This document shows, one piece after another, positions 1-8,801 of a stretch of DNA of 64,000 nt. How positions within the stretch are numbered: the stretch's first letter is position 1; each line of letters starts with the position of its first letter. Source of the stretch: a virus. A model generated the notes under the pieces. That model was not told the origin of the DNA. It was given only the letters and a program-made list of their open reading frames with translations, and searched no databases. The stretch lies in the IMG/VR virus record IMGVR_UViG_3300034152_001291, positions 60,704-124,703 of that record; one strand, 5' to 3'. The position numbers and the translations under genes are program-made.

Positions 1-567
1 TCCCAGATCACGGCTCCGCAGGCCGAGGCCCGCCAGGCCGCCACGCAGCGCCTGATGGAAAGCGGCTGGACCCCGGAGCAGGCTCAGCAGATGACCGCGT
101 TCATGGAGGGTCTGGGAGCCTTCCGGTCCACCGGAGTTCCGACCACACCGGCCCAGGGCCCTCCCGCCCCGGGAACTGCGCCCCCGGCCACCGGGGCCCC
201 CGCTCCGGGGCAGATTCCCGTCGAGGAACTTGGGCAGCTGATCGGAGGGGGAGTGCCTCCCGGGCTTCAGCAGGCATTCGAGCAGGCCGGGGTCCGCCAA
301 CCCTCGGGGATAATGCGGACCGTTCTCGATATCGCTCCCTACATCGGTCTCCCGATGGCGGCTTCCATGCTCGGGCTGGAGGGAATCGTTCCCCAGCTCG
401 GAGCCTTCGCGCTCGCTCCCTACGCCGGAGGCCGGCTCCAGTCCATGATGGGGTACGACCCGGCGATGGCGGAGCAGGTCAGGCAGCAGTATGCTCAACA
501 GCTCCTTCAGGGATTTCAGCAGGGGATGGGAAGGCAACGGACACTTCCCCCTCCTTCCATGAGTTAG
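1..567 (+). CDS. Hypothetical virion-region protein, 5' end missing
   Basis: The reading frame is open from the first base and ends in TAG at 567, so only the last 188 residues are visible. An internal ATG at 55 exists but is unlikely to be the true start, because the upstream codons (SQITAPQAEARQ) read as normal protein. Residues after about 55 form a Pro/Ala/Gly-rich linker. A hydrophobic Gly/Ala/Leu stretch follows (around IAPYIGLPMAASMLG), and the tail is Gln-rich. It lies 7 bases before the prohead protease gene, so a role in the head (portal tail, scaffold or similar) is plausible. No family was recognised. Confidence 0.6.
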   Translation, partial: SQITAPQAEARQAATQRLMESGWTPEQAQQMTAFMEGLGAFRSTGVPTTPAQGPPAPGTAPPATGAPAPGQIPVEELGQLIGGGVPPGLQQAFEQAGVRQPSGIMRTVLDIAPYIGLPMAASMLGLEGIVPQLGAFALAPYAGGRLQSMMGYDPAMAEQVRQQYAQQLLQGFQQGMGRQRTLPPPSMS

Positions 568-574
568 AGGGAAA

Positions 575-3187
575 ATGATCACCGACGAAGGTCTTCTGAT
601 CACGCCTCTGGGGATGGACGTTCCCGAGTGGGGCCCGACGGCCATCCCGCTCCACCCCCGCGCCATGGAGAAGATCGCGTCGGGCATCTACATCCCGGAT
701 CGTCTCCTGGAGTTCATGGACCAGGTTCGGCCGAGGGATGACGGCCGCTACGTTCTTTTGCACGCGATCGGGGCGGGAGAGTATTGGGGATGTTTTCTGC
801 CGGGCTCCCCTGTATTGACGGAAAGCGGTAGGTACCTTCCCATCGAAAAGATCTCTAAGGGGATGCGGGTGATGGGCCGCAGCGGCCTTTTCAGGGAAGT
901 CCTCACTACATGGGAATACCGTCATCACCGTAGCGGTGTCCGGATCTCGGTGGAAGGTCTTGTCGATGATATAGGAACAACCCCAAACCACGAATTTCTC
1001 TCCCTCTCACATGAGGAGATTCTGTGCGCAAGAGATCGGACTGCGAGGTGTATTCCGGAGACGCAGGGCGCTCAAGGTATCTGCAAACGCCCCCAGTCGG
1101 TCGCTTGCGCCAAGAAGCCCAGGATCCTGACCGGGAAGTGGAGGCGTGCCGATAGCCTTGCCTTGAAGGATTTTCTGCTGTGCTCCATTCCGAAGCACGA
1201 CGCGCCTGCAATCTTCACCGAGGCGGAGGCTCGAGTAGTCGGTCTCTGGGTTGCTGACGGCAATTTCGTGTCGAATGGTGGTAGTGTCGACCTGGAGTTC
1301 TCAGTCTCCGATTCCGAGGCCTATCTGATCGACGACCTTCGGGCTCTCGGGTCTCCCCAGGTTTATAGAGGGCATGGGGCTTGTAAGTCTGTCCGGTTGA
1401 GGAACCACGAATTAGTGTCCAGAATCTATCGGCTGTTCGGCGAGTATTCTCATGGTAAACGGATTCCCGGAGACTTCGCCCGTCAGCCGGAGAACGTCAT
1501 ACTGGCTTTCCTTTCCGGCTACTTCGACGGCGATGGTTCTCAAAATCTGAAGGATGGCAGCGCCTACGCCCACACTGTCTCGAAGGATCTGGCTCTCGGA
1601 GTTCAGAGGCTTCTTTGGTCCGTCAGGATTCCGTCCACTGTCTGTCCCGCTCCGAAGGCCTATCATGTTCATTTCTCGCTCAGTAGAGGTAGAAGTCTGG
1701 CCGAGAAGTGTCGGAAATTCCGGAGGCACGCTCCGAAAGGACGGCCGCGTTACAGGCAGTTTTTCATCGATGACTACGTTTGTCTTCCGATTCGAAAGAT
1801 GGAGAGATTCGAGATCGACGGCCCGGTCTACGATCTCGAAGTGGAAGAAGAGCACACTTATAACGTGGCTCAAGTCGTCTGTCACAACAGCAACAAAAAT
1901 TCGGACTACTTCCCCGAGTGGAGTCTGAAGGGCGAGGAGATGCCTCCGGATGTGAAGGAGTACATCCGGGAGCACCGTCTGCCGATTCCGATCGAGTACG
2001 GGCACAAGACGTTCGAGAGGTACGGGTATCCTTACTTCCATCACAACAACCACGACCCGATCCATTCGATCGGCGAGCGAGTCTGCTGCTCGGCCTACAA
2101 CGACAGGATGCACCGGGTCGAGCTGATCGTTTTCATCCTGAAGAGAAAGGCCCCAGATGTGATTCGAAGGATCGACCGGGGCGAGCCGGTTCCCTGGTCA
2201 ATGGGGGCCAAGTTGCCTTTCGACGTGTGCGTGGTTTGCCGCCACCCGGCCCGGAAGAGGAGCGACTACTGTGAGCACCTTCGAAGCATGCTGGGGAGGA
2301 TTCTTCCTGACGGTCAGAGGGTTTTCTCCCTGAACTACTTCCCCAGGTTCTTCGACATCAGCGTGGTGAGCGTTCCGGCGGACCGCAGTGCCTACTCCTT
2401 GAAGAAGGTCGCCTCCTATCTCCAGGAAGGGAAGGCCAGGGTGGTCTGGACCCCGGGCATGGACCACGCGTCGGTAGAGCCGGTCCCCGTGGGAGGTTCA
2501 GAAGAGATGGAAAAGTTCGCCGGCATGCTCGACTACCTGGCGAGCGGAGGGGAGAAGTCCGCGGACATCGAGAAAGAGGTTCCGGCCCAGGAGCCCGCCA
2601 AGGACCTCGGAGAGAGTCCGATCCACCCTGATCTCTGGAAGGTCCTCTACGACATGGCGGCCAAGGATCGCGCCGGGACCCCCGAGATGGAGGGCGGTCT
2701 CCTCTCCAGCCTGAGGAGCGAACCCCTGAGAAAGGCCCTGACCGCCCTCACCTCCCTGGGGATCATGTTGAAGCCCAGGGAGGCTGACAGCCTGATCGGG
2801 GATCAGGAAATGCCAGACGGACTTGACGAAGAGGAACCTTCCTCTAAACTGTTAGATGAGTTGACGGGGCTGGTTCCGGAGCGATCCATGGTCGAGCCTC
2901 ATTTCTCGATCAGGATCATCCGGATTCGACGTCCGGATTCGTCCCCTTCGGACATCGTCAAGGAAGGGGGCGCCTACGACAGGTACCTGAAGTGGCTGAG
3001 ATCGATCGACCTCGAGAAGTTCGCGGAACTGGCGGAGCGTCCCGAGGTCGAGGCCGCGATGGCCGGGAAGGCGCTGAAAGAGAAAAGCCTGAACTTCCTG
3101 GACAAGACGGCCGGAAGGGACTTCGGTCCTTTCCTTCCTTTCGTCGCAGCCATGATGGTCGAGTCGGATCTCCGACCAACCCCGTAG
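575..3187 (+). CDS. Prohead (HK97-type) protease interrupted by an intein
   Basis: 870-residue precursor; removing the 366-residue intein leaves a 504-residue protein. The exteins resemble the HK97 prohead-protease family (peptidase S78). A His-rich strand at about H489-H490 (HHNNHDP followed by SIGERV) fits the catalytic His region, PWSMGA with S542 fits the nucleophile, and DISVVSVPAD matches the conserved D/E-x-S-x-V-x-x-PA end of the domain. A small metal-binding insert (C552-x2-C555, then Cys and His in DYCEHL) sits after the Ser, as in some large phages. The C-terminal 250 residues are acidic and may be a scaffold-like or delivery region. It lies four to six genes before the probable capsid gene, as expected for a maturation protease. 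The fold assignment is by motif only. Confidence 0.75.
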   Translation: MITDEGLLITPLGMDVPEWGPTAIPLHPRAMEKIASGIYIPDRLLEFMDQVRPRDDGRYVLLHAIGAGEYWGCFLPGSPVLTESGRYLPIEKISKGMRVMGRSGLFREVLTTWEYRHHRSGVRISVEGLVDDIGTTPNHEFLSLSHEEILCARDRTARCIPETQGAQGICKRPQSVACAKKPRILTGKWRRADSLALKDFLLCSIPKHDAPAIFTEAEARVVGLWVADGNFVSNGGSVDLEFSVSDSEAYLIDDLRALGSPQVYRGHGACKSVRLRNHELVSRIYRLFGEYSHGKRIPGDFARQPENVILAFLSGYFDGDGSQNLKDGSAYAHTVSKDLALGVQRLLWSVRIPSTVCPAPKAYHVHFSLSRGRSLAEKCRKFRRHAPKGRPRYRQFFIDDYVCLPIRKMERFEIDGPVYDLEVEEEHTYNVAQVVCHNSNKNSDYFPEWSLKGEEMPPDVKEYIREHRLPIPIEYGHKTFERYGYPYFHHNNHDPIHSIGERVCCSAYNDRMHRVELIVFILKRKAPDVIRRIDRGEPVPWSMGAKLPFDVCVVCRHPARKRSDYCEHLRSMLGRILPDGQRVFSLNYFPRFFDISVVSVPADRSAYSLKKVASYLQEGKARVVWTPGMDHASVEPVPVGGSEEMEKFAGMLDYLASGGEKSADIEKEVPAQEPAKDLGESPIHPDLWKVLYDMAAKDRAGTPEMEGGLLSSLRSEPLRKALTALTSLGIMLKPREADSLIGDQEMPDGLDEEEPSSKLLDELTGLVPERSMVEPHFSIRIIRIRRPDSSPSDIVKEGGAYDRYLKWLRSIDLEKFAELAERPEVEAAMAGKALKEKSLNFLDKTAGRDFGPFLPFVAAMMVESDLRPTP
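791..1888 (+). other. Intein with LAGLIDADG endonuclease (in prohead protease)
   Basis: Residues 73-438 of the precursor. Block A begins with Cys (CFLPGSPVL), block B is TTPNHEF, and the two LAGLIDADG motifs are VGLWVADGNF and LSGYFDGDGSQ, both keeping the acidic residue. Block F is VYDLEVEEEHTYNV and block G is VVCHN, followed by Ser as the +1 extein residue. All splicing residues are present, so it should be active. Splicing joins GAGEYWG to SNKNSDYFP, a Gly/Asn-rich conserved stretch of the protease. The insertion lies at the codon level with no frame change. Confidence 0.93.
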
Positions 3188-3227
3188 AACGGAGGTGAGA
3201 AGGTCTCAACCTTCACAAGGAGGACCC

Positions 3228-3635
3228 ATGAAACTGGACTTCGAAAAGCTGATGACCGAGATCAGGACCAAAGGCCTCGACAAGAAGGCCGAGGCCCAGG
3301 GAGGTCTCGCCGGGGAAGACGAAGCGATGCAGAAGATCGCCGAGGACCTGGTCCATTCCGGCAAAATCTTCGGCCGCGCCCTGGTCGACGGTCTCCTCGA
3401 GAAGGCCGCGGAAGCCCCCGTCGGCGCGACGGGAGCGGCGTCCTCGTCCGAAGGCGACCCGGGGAACGACGACAGCCTCTGGAAGAAGATCTCCGACAAG
3501 GTGATGAACTTCCAGGGCCACGAGTCGGCGGGCTCCGCTCCTTCGGTGCCAGGCACCAATCCCAACGTGGTCGCCGAGAGCACCCAGCCGGCCCAGGAGA
3601 AGAAACCGAATCCGCCGGAACCCACCGGGGGGTAG
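3228..3635 (+). CDS. Hypothetical head-region protein
   Basis: 135 residues from the ATG at 3228, chosen because AAGGAGGACCC lies just before it; an upstream in-frame codon at 3195 has no such site and reads as non-protein. The N-terminal half is charged and helical, with many Lys, Glu and Ala. The C-terminal half is a Ser/Pro/Gly-rich, probably disordered tail ending in EPTGG. Its place between the protease and capsid genes suggests a scaffold or internal head protein, but no family is recognised. Confidence 0.7.
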   Translation: MKLDFEKLMTEIRTKGLDKKAEAQGGLAGEDEAMQKIAEDLVHSGKIFGRALVDGLLEKAAEAPVGATGAASSSEGDPGNDDSLWKKISDKVMNFQGHESAGSAPSVPGTNPNVVAESTQPAQEKKPNPPEPTGG

Positions 3636-3669
3636 GTTCTCTTCCCCGCGAACCGGGAGGACTGGCTGC

Positions 3670-3882
3670 ATGATCGACATGAAGAAATTGGCGGAAGCGT
3701 TCAAGTCCGGGTCTCGTTTTCTGGACGACGACGAGACCGTCCTTCTCGGCTCCGCCGTCGAGACGATCGCCCTCGAGAAGAAGGCAGGAAGACTGGAGGG
3801 GTTCGAATCGATCGATGAGAAGGGGATCGTGCTGCTGGGAGCGGCAGTCATGGACGACGTTCTGAGGAGTGTCTCAACATGA
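3670..3882 (+). CDS. Hypothetical small protein
   Basis: 70 residues starting MIDMKKLAEAFKSG, with GGGAGG upstream. It is helical and charged, with no recognised motif. Its stop overlaps the next start (ATGA at 3879), indicating translational coupling within the head operon. Confidence 0.65.
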   Translation: MIDMKKLAEAFKSGSRFLDDDETVLLGSAVETIALEKKAGRLEGFESIDEKGIVLLGAAVMDDVLRSVST

Positions 3883-4289
3883 GCCTCAAAGACATCTACA
3901 ACGACATGATCACCAAGGAGGCCGAGTACAAGATGGACCACGTGCGCGAGTTGTACGGCGAGGACCAGGAGCGGATCCAGGTCTTCGACCGGGCCCTCGA
4001 CCTCCTGAAGGAAGCGGAGGAAAAGGGAACCATCCGCTCCCTTTCGCCCTCCGAGAAGATCTCGCTGGCCTTCGAGGTCACCGAGGAGGAGATGGCGGAA
4101 AAGGACGCCGAGGCCTGGCGTCAGATCGGGGAGACGGTCTCCGAGCTGCTTCGGGACGAGTTCGACATCACCAAGGAGGACATCGAGAAGATGTCCGACG
4201 AGGAGGCCGAGGAGTTCGGCGTGTTCTGCGCCCGCCTCTACGCCACCGCGGTGACGGGGGACAACTACATCGGCGACTACGCGAAGTAG
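3879..4289 (+). CDS. Hypothetical acidic protein
   Basis: 136 residues, strongly acidic and almost entirely predicted helix (many Glu, Asp and Lys), without Cys clusters or membrane segments. The start overlaps the previous stop by four bases. An acidic helical protein between protease and capsid gene could be a scaffolding or core protein, but this is only positional inference. Confidence 0.65.
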   Translation: MSLKDIYNDMITKEAEYKMDHVRELYGEDQERIQVFDRALDLLKEAEEKGTIRSLSPSEKISLAFEVTEEEMAEKDAEAWRQIGETVSELLRDEFDITKEDIEKMSDEEAEEFGVFCARLYATAVTGDNYIGDYAK

Positions 4290-4314
4290 GAACGCCGTTT
4301 CGAGGAGACCCTCG

Positions 4315-4581
4315 ATGGATCAGGTCGAGCTGCACAAGATGATCGAAGACGCGAAAAAGCAGGCCGAGGAAGTCGGACTTCCGAAGCCGAGGCAGGACCA
4401 GGCGCCCGAGGAGGAGATCACCTCAGAGGCCTCTGCCCTGGCCGACCTGATCGACCAGACCGCACAGGACGCGGAGATGGCCGACGAACTCAAGAAGCAG
4501 GCTCAGGAGGATCGTGCCCGCAACCTTTGCGTGGCGAAACTTCTGACCGCCTTCGACGTTCTTTCGGAGGTGGGTCGATGA
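4315..4581 (+). CDS. Hypothetical small helical protein
   Basis: 88 residues from ATG 4315 with GAGGAGA upstream. It is rich in Glu, Gln, Ala and Lys with a heptad-like pattern in the second half. It ends in TGA overlapping the ATG of the next gene (4578). No family recognised; probably part of the head assembly set. Confidence 0.65.
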   Translation: MDQVELHKMIEDAKKQAEEVGLPKPRQDQAPEEEITSEASALADLIDQTAQDAEMADELKKQAQEDRARNLCVAKLLTAFDVLSEVGR

Positions 4582-4952
4582 GCAACGAGAAAGAAATCGT
4601 TTCTCGGATCGGGAATCTCATCCGACGCCAGGAGAACATGATCAAGGAAGCGGGGTTTCGCGAAACGGACCTCAGGACCAAGGTCGCCTCCTTGACGGGA
4701 GAGAATCAGATCCTCCGGGACGTTCTGGGTCTCGTCGCCGACGGGATGATCGATCCGAGGGATGCCGCCGAGAAGGCAGCCGAGTTCATCGAAGAACCGG
4801 ACCAACTGCAAGCGCTCAAGGCGGCGGTCGCCATGGGATTCAACCAACTGCCGGCTGTGGGAGTCCCCACCGGCGAGGAACCGAGACTGGACGAGGACGA
4901 TCCCATCGGGAGAGTCCTCTCCGACCACGAAAGCCAGCTGCGGGGACTCTGA
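4578..4952 (+). CDS. Hypothetical protein
   Basis: 124 residues from the ATG at 4578 (GGAGGTGGGTCG upstream, ATGA overlap with the previous stop). An in-frame start at 4527 exists but lies inside the previous gene and is less likely. The N-terminal 50 residues look like a coiled coil (RQENMIKEAGFRE). No known domain seen. Confidence 0.65.
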   Translation: MSNEKEIVSRIGNLIRRQENMIKEAGFRETDLRTKVASLTGENQILRDVLGLVADGMIDPRDAAEKAAEFIEEPDQLQALKAAVAMGFNQLPAVGVPTGEEPRLDEDDPIGRVLSDHESQLRGL

Positions 4953-4981
4953 AACAGCGGCCCTTGTGATGGGAGGAAATC

Positions 4982-5494
4982 ATGCCTCAGTCCGACTACG
5001 ACGCGCGGAAGACCACGTCGATCGTTCGTCTGAACTCGAAGCTGTCCGCGGCCAACCTGGAGCACCTGGAGGACGGCGGGGTCGACATCGACGAGGGGAT
5101 CTTCATCGCCGAGGACACCAACGGGAAAGCGAAGATCGCCGTGTCCACGGACCAGGCGGTCTTCATGAACTTCCTGGACACCGACAACCAGACGGTCCGG
5201 GACGTCCAGAAGGACCACTTCGACGACACCGCCCCGGAGCTCCCGGCCCAGGGCGGCGGTCTCACGGGCATCATCGGGAGCGACATACCCATCGGCCTCC
5301 ACAAGAGCCGCTGGGACGTCCAGGGAACCCCCGTGCGGGGCGACCTGGTCATCGTGGGCACCGGGGGAAAACCGAAGAACCAGCCCTACGCGAGCATCGG
5401 CGCGAACACCCCGTACTTCGGGGTGGTTCACAGGATCCGGGGGGAGTACCTCTGGTTCCTCTTCAGCTCGGCCGGACGCGTGAAGGGGTCGTAG
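4982..5494 (+). CDS. Candidate capsid decoration/stabilisation protein
   Basis: 170 residues, good ribosome site (GGGAGGAAATC). Predicted mostly beta, Gly/Asp rich, with the middle portion resembling small head decoration proteins in composition only. It sits directly before the probable major capsid gene, the usual position for a decoration protein. No diagnostic motif, so the role is inferred from position. Confidence 0.5.
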   Translation: MPQSDYDARKTTSIVRLNSKLSAANLEHLEDGGVDIDEGIFIAEDTNGKAKIAVSTDQAVFMNFLDTDNQTVRDVQKDHFDDTAPELPAQGGGLTGIIGSDIPIGLHKSRWDVQGTPVRGDLVIVGTGGKPKNQPYASIGANTPYFGVVHRIRGEYLWFLFSSAGRVKGS

Positions 5495-5582
5495 GGACGA
5501 CCTTTCTCGGAGTGAGGGCTGAGCGTGGTGAGCAAGCCCTATTCTGAGGGCGAACAGGCCCCAATCTGAGAAGGAGAAAGCC

Positions 5583-6761
5583 ATGGACATGACTCCCGAA
5601 CGGTTCAACGCCCTCTTCGGCGAGGCCGTGCGCAGGGGCGGAGAGCTCCTGGAGAAGGTCGCCGATGCCGGCGATCTCTACGTGCAGAAGAAGCTGCGCG
5701 AGAACGCGTTCTGCCGGCGCATCGTCCCTCCGAAAACGGTAACGGAGCGCGAGTGTCAGCGCTCCCTGGTCCACGATTCGCTGGAATACGTGGACGACAT
5801 CGAGCCCGATTCCGTCGCCATGCACATCAACTGGCGGGGGGAGCCGGAGAAGTCGTGGATCCGCGGAGACCGCTACGCGATCCGCTTCCACACCATCTCC
5901 TCCGACATCTTCCAGAAGACGGAGTCGGAGCTCCGGGCATACCGCATGCCCATCACCAAGATCATCGAGCAGAACACCATCCGGGACATCCAGGAGCAGG
6001 AGGACGTGGCCTTCATGAGCCATGTCTACGCGGCCCTGTTCCTCGCCACGCGCGCCCGCTACAACAAGCTGGTCGCCCGCGGCGTCCTCTCCACGTCCAA
6101 GAACTTCACCGACGAGCTGGAGCTCGCCAACTTCCTGTTCACGCAGAACAAGGCGTACCAGGGGGTGTGGGCGGCGATCCCGAACAACGCCCTCAACCGG
6201 GCGAAGGCCTTCCACTCGAACATCCTCTTCTCGGACCAGACCGAGTTCTCCCGCATCGTGCTGCGGGACCTCACCCGTGTCGGGTCCGCGCGGGAGATGG
6301 ACTCGAAGGTCTTCCTGATGCACAAGTACGACCACGACGCGACCATCGCGTGGTCGCTGAACGAGGCGGGTCTCGAGATCACCTCGGAGATCGTCCGGGA
6401 CGGGTTCAAGTACACGACGATCGCGGGGTTCACCTACGTGACCACGATCCGCGACAACCCCGACCTCGTCCAGCCCGGGCAGATCTTCTCCTTCCCGAGC
6501 CCGCAGTTCCTGGGGAAGATCCTGATCCTGGACAACACCAAGTTCTACATCAACCGGCGCGGGCGCTTCATCGAGATGGAGGCCTGGGAAGAGATCGGGG
6601 CCGGCTTCGGCAACATCCTGGGCATCGGCTGCATCCTCCTGAAGGGTGCTGAGCTGACCATCCCGGTGCAGTTCCAGGACCCCGACGACTCGCTGACGGG
6701 CAAGGGGAGTCTCCGGATCATCAACGACAACACCCTCTCGTCCATCCCGTCGCCGGTGTAG
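5583..6761 (+). CDS. Probable major capsid protein
   Basis: 392 residues behind AGAAGGAGAAAGCC. Mixed alpha/beta, no low-complexity regions or transmembrane segments, and of a length typical for HK97-fold capsid subunits. It has an N-terminal helical arm (about residues 1-45) that the protease could trim. It follows the protease and decoration candidates and is the last gene before a strong terminator, as expected for the most abundant late product. Assignment rests on length, composition and gene order, not on a sequence signature. Confidence 0.7.
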   Translation: MDMTPERFNALFGEAVRRGGELLEKVADAGDLYVQKKLRENAFCRRIVPPKTVTERECQRSLVHDSLEYVDDIEPDSVAMHINWRGEPEKSWIRGDRYAIRFHTISSDIFQKTESELRAYRMPITKIIEQNTIRDIQEQEDVAFMSHVYAALFLATRARYNKLVARGVLSTSKNFTDELELANFLFTQNKAYQGVWAAIPNNALNRAKAFHSNILFSDQTEFSRIVLRDLTRVGSAREMDSKVFLMHKYDHDATIAWSLNEAGLEITSEIVRDGFKYTTIAGFTYVTTIRDNPDLVQPGQIFSFPSPQFLGKILILDNTKFYINRRGRFIEMEAWEEIGAGFGNILGIGCILLKGAELTIPVQFQDPDDSLTGKGSLRIINDNTLSSIPSPV

Positions 6762-6788
6762 TAGCCGCATGACGGCCGGAAAAACAGG

Positions 6789-6827
6789 AGCAGGCCCGCC
6801 CGCCGCCCGGCGGCGGGCCTGCTTTTG
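6789..6827 (+). terminator. Rho-independent terminator after the capsid gene
   Basis: A 12-bp perfect stem (AGCAGGCCCGCC pairing with GGCGGGCCTGCT) closes an 11-base GC-rich loop and is followed by TTTGTTA. It sits 28 bases past the capsid stop codon. Confidence 0.88.
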
Positions 6828-6864
6828 TTAGAATCGAGGTGGAGCAGGAGAAAGGTAGGAGATC

Positions 6865-7419
6865 ATGGAACAGGTACAGGTCTACTCGATGGAAGGGAAG
6901 AAGATCGATCTGACCACCCTGGAGCTGTATCCCGGGAAGGTCACCGAGACCCAGAAGGACCAGCTCAACGAGAACGTCATGGCCGACCACGGGAAATCCC
7001 TGGTGGTGGCGGACATGGACGGGCGGGTGGTGCACCTCGGCAGCGCGGTCAGCGCGAAGTTCGTGGTCGAGCGCCTGGGCTGGCACGTGGAAGGCTACGT
7101 CGCCGAAAAGGCCAGGCCGTCCAAGACCGACGAGGCCAAGAAGGCCATGCCCGAGGTGGTGAGCAGAAGCGTGGAGGCCGAGAAGGAAGACAAGACGGAG
7201 ATGACCTCGACCGACGGCAACCGCGTGGAGAAGATCACGCCGGTCAAGGCCCGGGAGATGGCGGCGGCCACGGTCAGCGCAGCCGTCGAAACCGACGCGC
7301 CCAAGAAGGAGACCGACGAGGTTTCCGAAAAGGTCGAGGAGGAGGTCGAGGAGAAGGCCGAGGAGGTCCCCGAGGACAAGTCCAAGACCAAGAAGACGAA
7401 GAAGAACAAGAAGTCCTGA
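6865..7419 (+). CDS. Hypothetical protein with Lys/Glu tail
   Basis: 184 residues. The first 90 form a compact mixed domain (VYSMEGKKIDLTTLELYPGK). From about residue 95 the protein is charged and low complexity, ending in Glu/Val/Lys repeats and KKTKKTKKNKKS. It starts a new + unit after the capsid terminator. No family recognised; a structural or internal head protein is possible. Confidence 0.65.
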   Translation: MEQVQVYSMEGKKIDLTTLELYPGKVTETQKDQLNENVMADHGKSLVVADMDGRVVHLGSAVSAKFVVERLGWHVEGYVAEKARPSKTDEAKKAMPEVVSRSVEAEKEDKTEMTSTDGNRVEKITPVKAREMAAATVSAAVETDAPKKETDEVSEKVEEEVEEKAEEVPEDKSKTKKTKKNKKS

Positions 7420-7429
7420 GGACAGCCCG

Positions 7430-7921
7430 ATGGAGATTCGGGTACCCAAGCCGCTCGTCAGGGAGATGAGGGCCATGACCCGGGATTATCCCGAGGTCAA
7501 CTACATCGAGAAGAAGGAGGAGTCCCGGGATACGCAGCTCGCCAGGATTCTCTTCGAGGCCCTGGAAGAGCTGAACCTGGTTCCTCCCGTCTTCGACGAT
7601 CTCTGGACTTTCGAGGCCCTGCCGGTCAAGGCGGTCCGACCGCTCTTGGATTTGGCGAGGCTTCGGCTTCTCAACGAGCTCTGTCAATGGATGGTCCGGA
7701 ACGACTTCCGGTGGCAGGCTGGGGATGTTCAGGTGAACCTGTACGATCGGTGGAGGAGTTACCTCCAACTGTCCGCGCAGCTGGCGCCCCAGGCCCAGGC
7801 CATGGCCGCCAACATGAAGACGGCCGAAAACATGGGGAGGGCCTGGGGCGAGAACCTGACGGAGATGTACGACGCCTGGCGCGGGCTCCAGAACGCCGAC
7901 TGGCTCGTCGTGAACGTGTGA
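7430..7921 (+). CDS. Hypothetical neck-region protein
   Basis: 163 residues, ten bases after the previous stop. Starts MEIRVPKPLVREMRAM; largely helical with Trp/Leu-rich segments in the middle and Ala/Met-rich helices near the end. No motif recognised. Its position after the capsid gene suggests a head-tail connector role. Confidence 0.6.
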   Translation: MEIRVPKPLVREMRAMTRDYPEVNYIEKKEESRDTQLARILFEALEELNLVPPVFDDLWTFEALPVKAVRPLLDLARLRLLNELCQWMVRNDFRWQAGDVQVNLYDRWRSYLQLSAQLAPQAQAMAANMKTAENMGRAWGENLTEMYDAWRGLQNADWLVVNV

Positions 7922-7931
7922 GGACGATCCC

Positions 7932-8261
7932 ATGCAATACGAGGTCAACGGAAGAGACGATGTCGAGGCGGCCGGAACCGACGCCAACGACGTTCACGTC
8001 ACGGGGATCGGGTCCACCCATGCCAAAATCCGGAATCGGGACACGACCCAACACGTCATCTTCTCCCTGGGTCTCGCACCGACCTTTCCGGCAAGCTGGT
8101 CGAGGGTCGAACCGGAGAAGGAAGTTGAAGTCTTTCTGAACGGCGCGACCCAGATAAACCTTCGGAAGAAGGTGTACTACAGGAACATCGGCTGGAATCC
8201 GGACGAGACGACGAGGCTGAATGACGTGCCCGTCACCATCGAGGTGGAAGAGAAGGACTGA
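7932..8261 (+). CDS. Hypothetical protein, tandem paralogue A
   Basis: 109 residues, beta-rich. It is clearly homologous to the next gene: both open MQYE.(H/N)GRDDVEAAGTDA and close LRKKVYYRNI.WNPDETTR..DVPVT.EVE. Products of this size with beta pattern near capsid genes are often decoration or neck proteins. Family not recognised. Confidence 0.7.
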   Translation: MQYEVNGRDDVEAAGTDANDVHVTGIGSTHAKIRNRDTTQHVIFSLGLAPTFPASWSRVEPEKEVEVFLNGATQINLRKKVYYRNIGWNPDETTRLNDVPVTIEVEEKD

Positions 8262-8266
8262 TCGTC

Positions 8267-8626
8267 ATGCAGTACGAACTCCACGGAAGAGACGACGTCG
8301 AGGCGGCTGGAACCGATGCCGATGACCTCCAAATCACGGGGATTGCAACGGATTACGTGCGAATTACAAACATGGACGGAACTCAGCACGTGATCTATTC
8401 GCTCGGACCCTACGACGTCGGTCCTCCCATCACTCCGAAATTTCCTGACGACTGGACTCGAGTGGAGCCCGGCGCCAACATCAAGGTCCCCATGGGAGCC
8501 GAGACCCAGCTGAATCTTCGGAAGAAAGTGTATTACCGAAACATCGATTGGAATCCGGACGAGACGACGCGAGTGCTCGATGTGCCCGTCACCGTCGAGG
8601 TGGAGCAGGTCAACGACCCCGCGTGA
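8267..8626 (+). CDS. Hypothetical protein, tandem paralogue B
   Basis: 119 residues, five bases after paralogue A. It carries a roughly ten-residue insertion after HVIYSLG compared with copy A and a short extra tail. The DNA of the two copies is still visibly similar, so the duplication is moderately recent. Function unknown. Confidence 0.7.
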   Translation: MQYELHGRDDVEAAGTDADDLQITGIATDYVRITNMDGTQHVIYSLGPYDVGPPITPKFPDDWTRVEPGANIKVPMGAETQLNLRKKVYYRNIDWNPDETTRVLDVPVTVEVEQVNDPA

Positions 8627-8801
8627 GAGTTCTTCTTCTGCTCTTTCGTAAAAGTTCCGGGTCTACTCGGTCAGAAGGATGCGAGGAGGATCGAGCCCTG
8701 CGGGACATACTGCTCCTCGGCGTGTGGCGCTGTAAGCGTGAGTGCAGTCGCCCAGGCCGGTAGCGAGTGAGAGCCGGAAACCCCTCACGCGCGGTGACCG
8801 A

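Noticed and set aside
5463-6770. 435-codon - strand frame opposite the capsid gene
   Set aside because: Antisense shadow of the capsid gene; the terminator and ribosome site both support the + strand gene.
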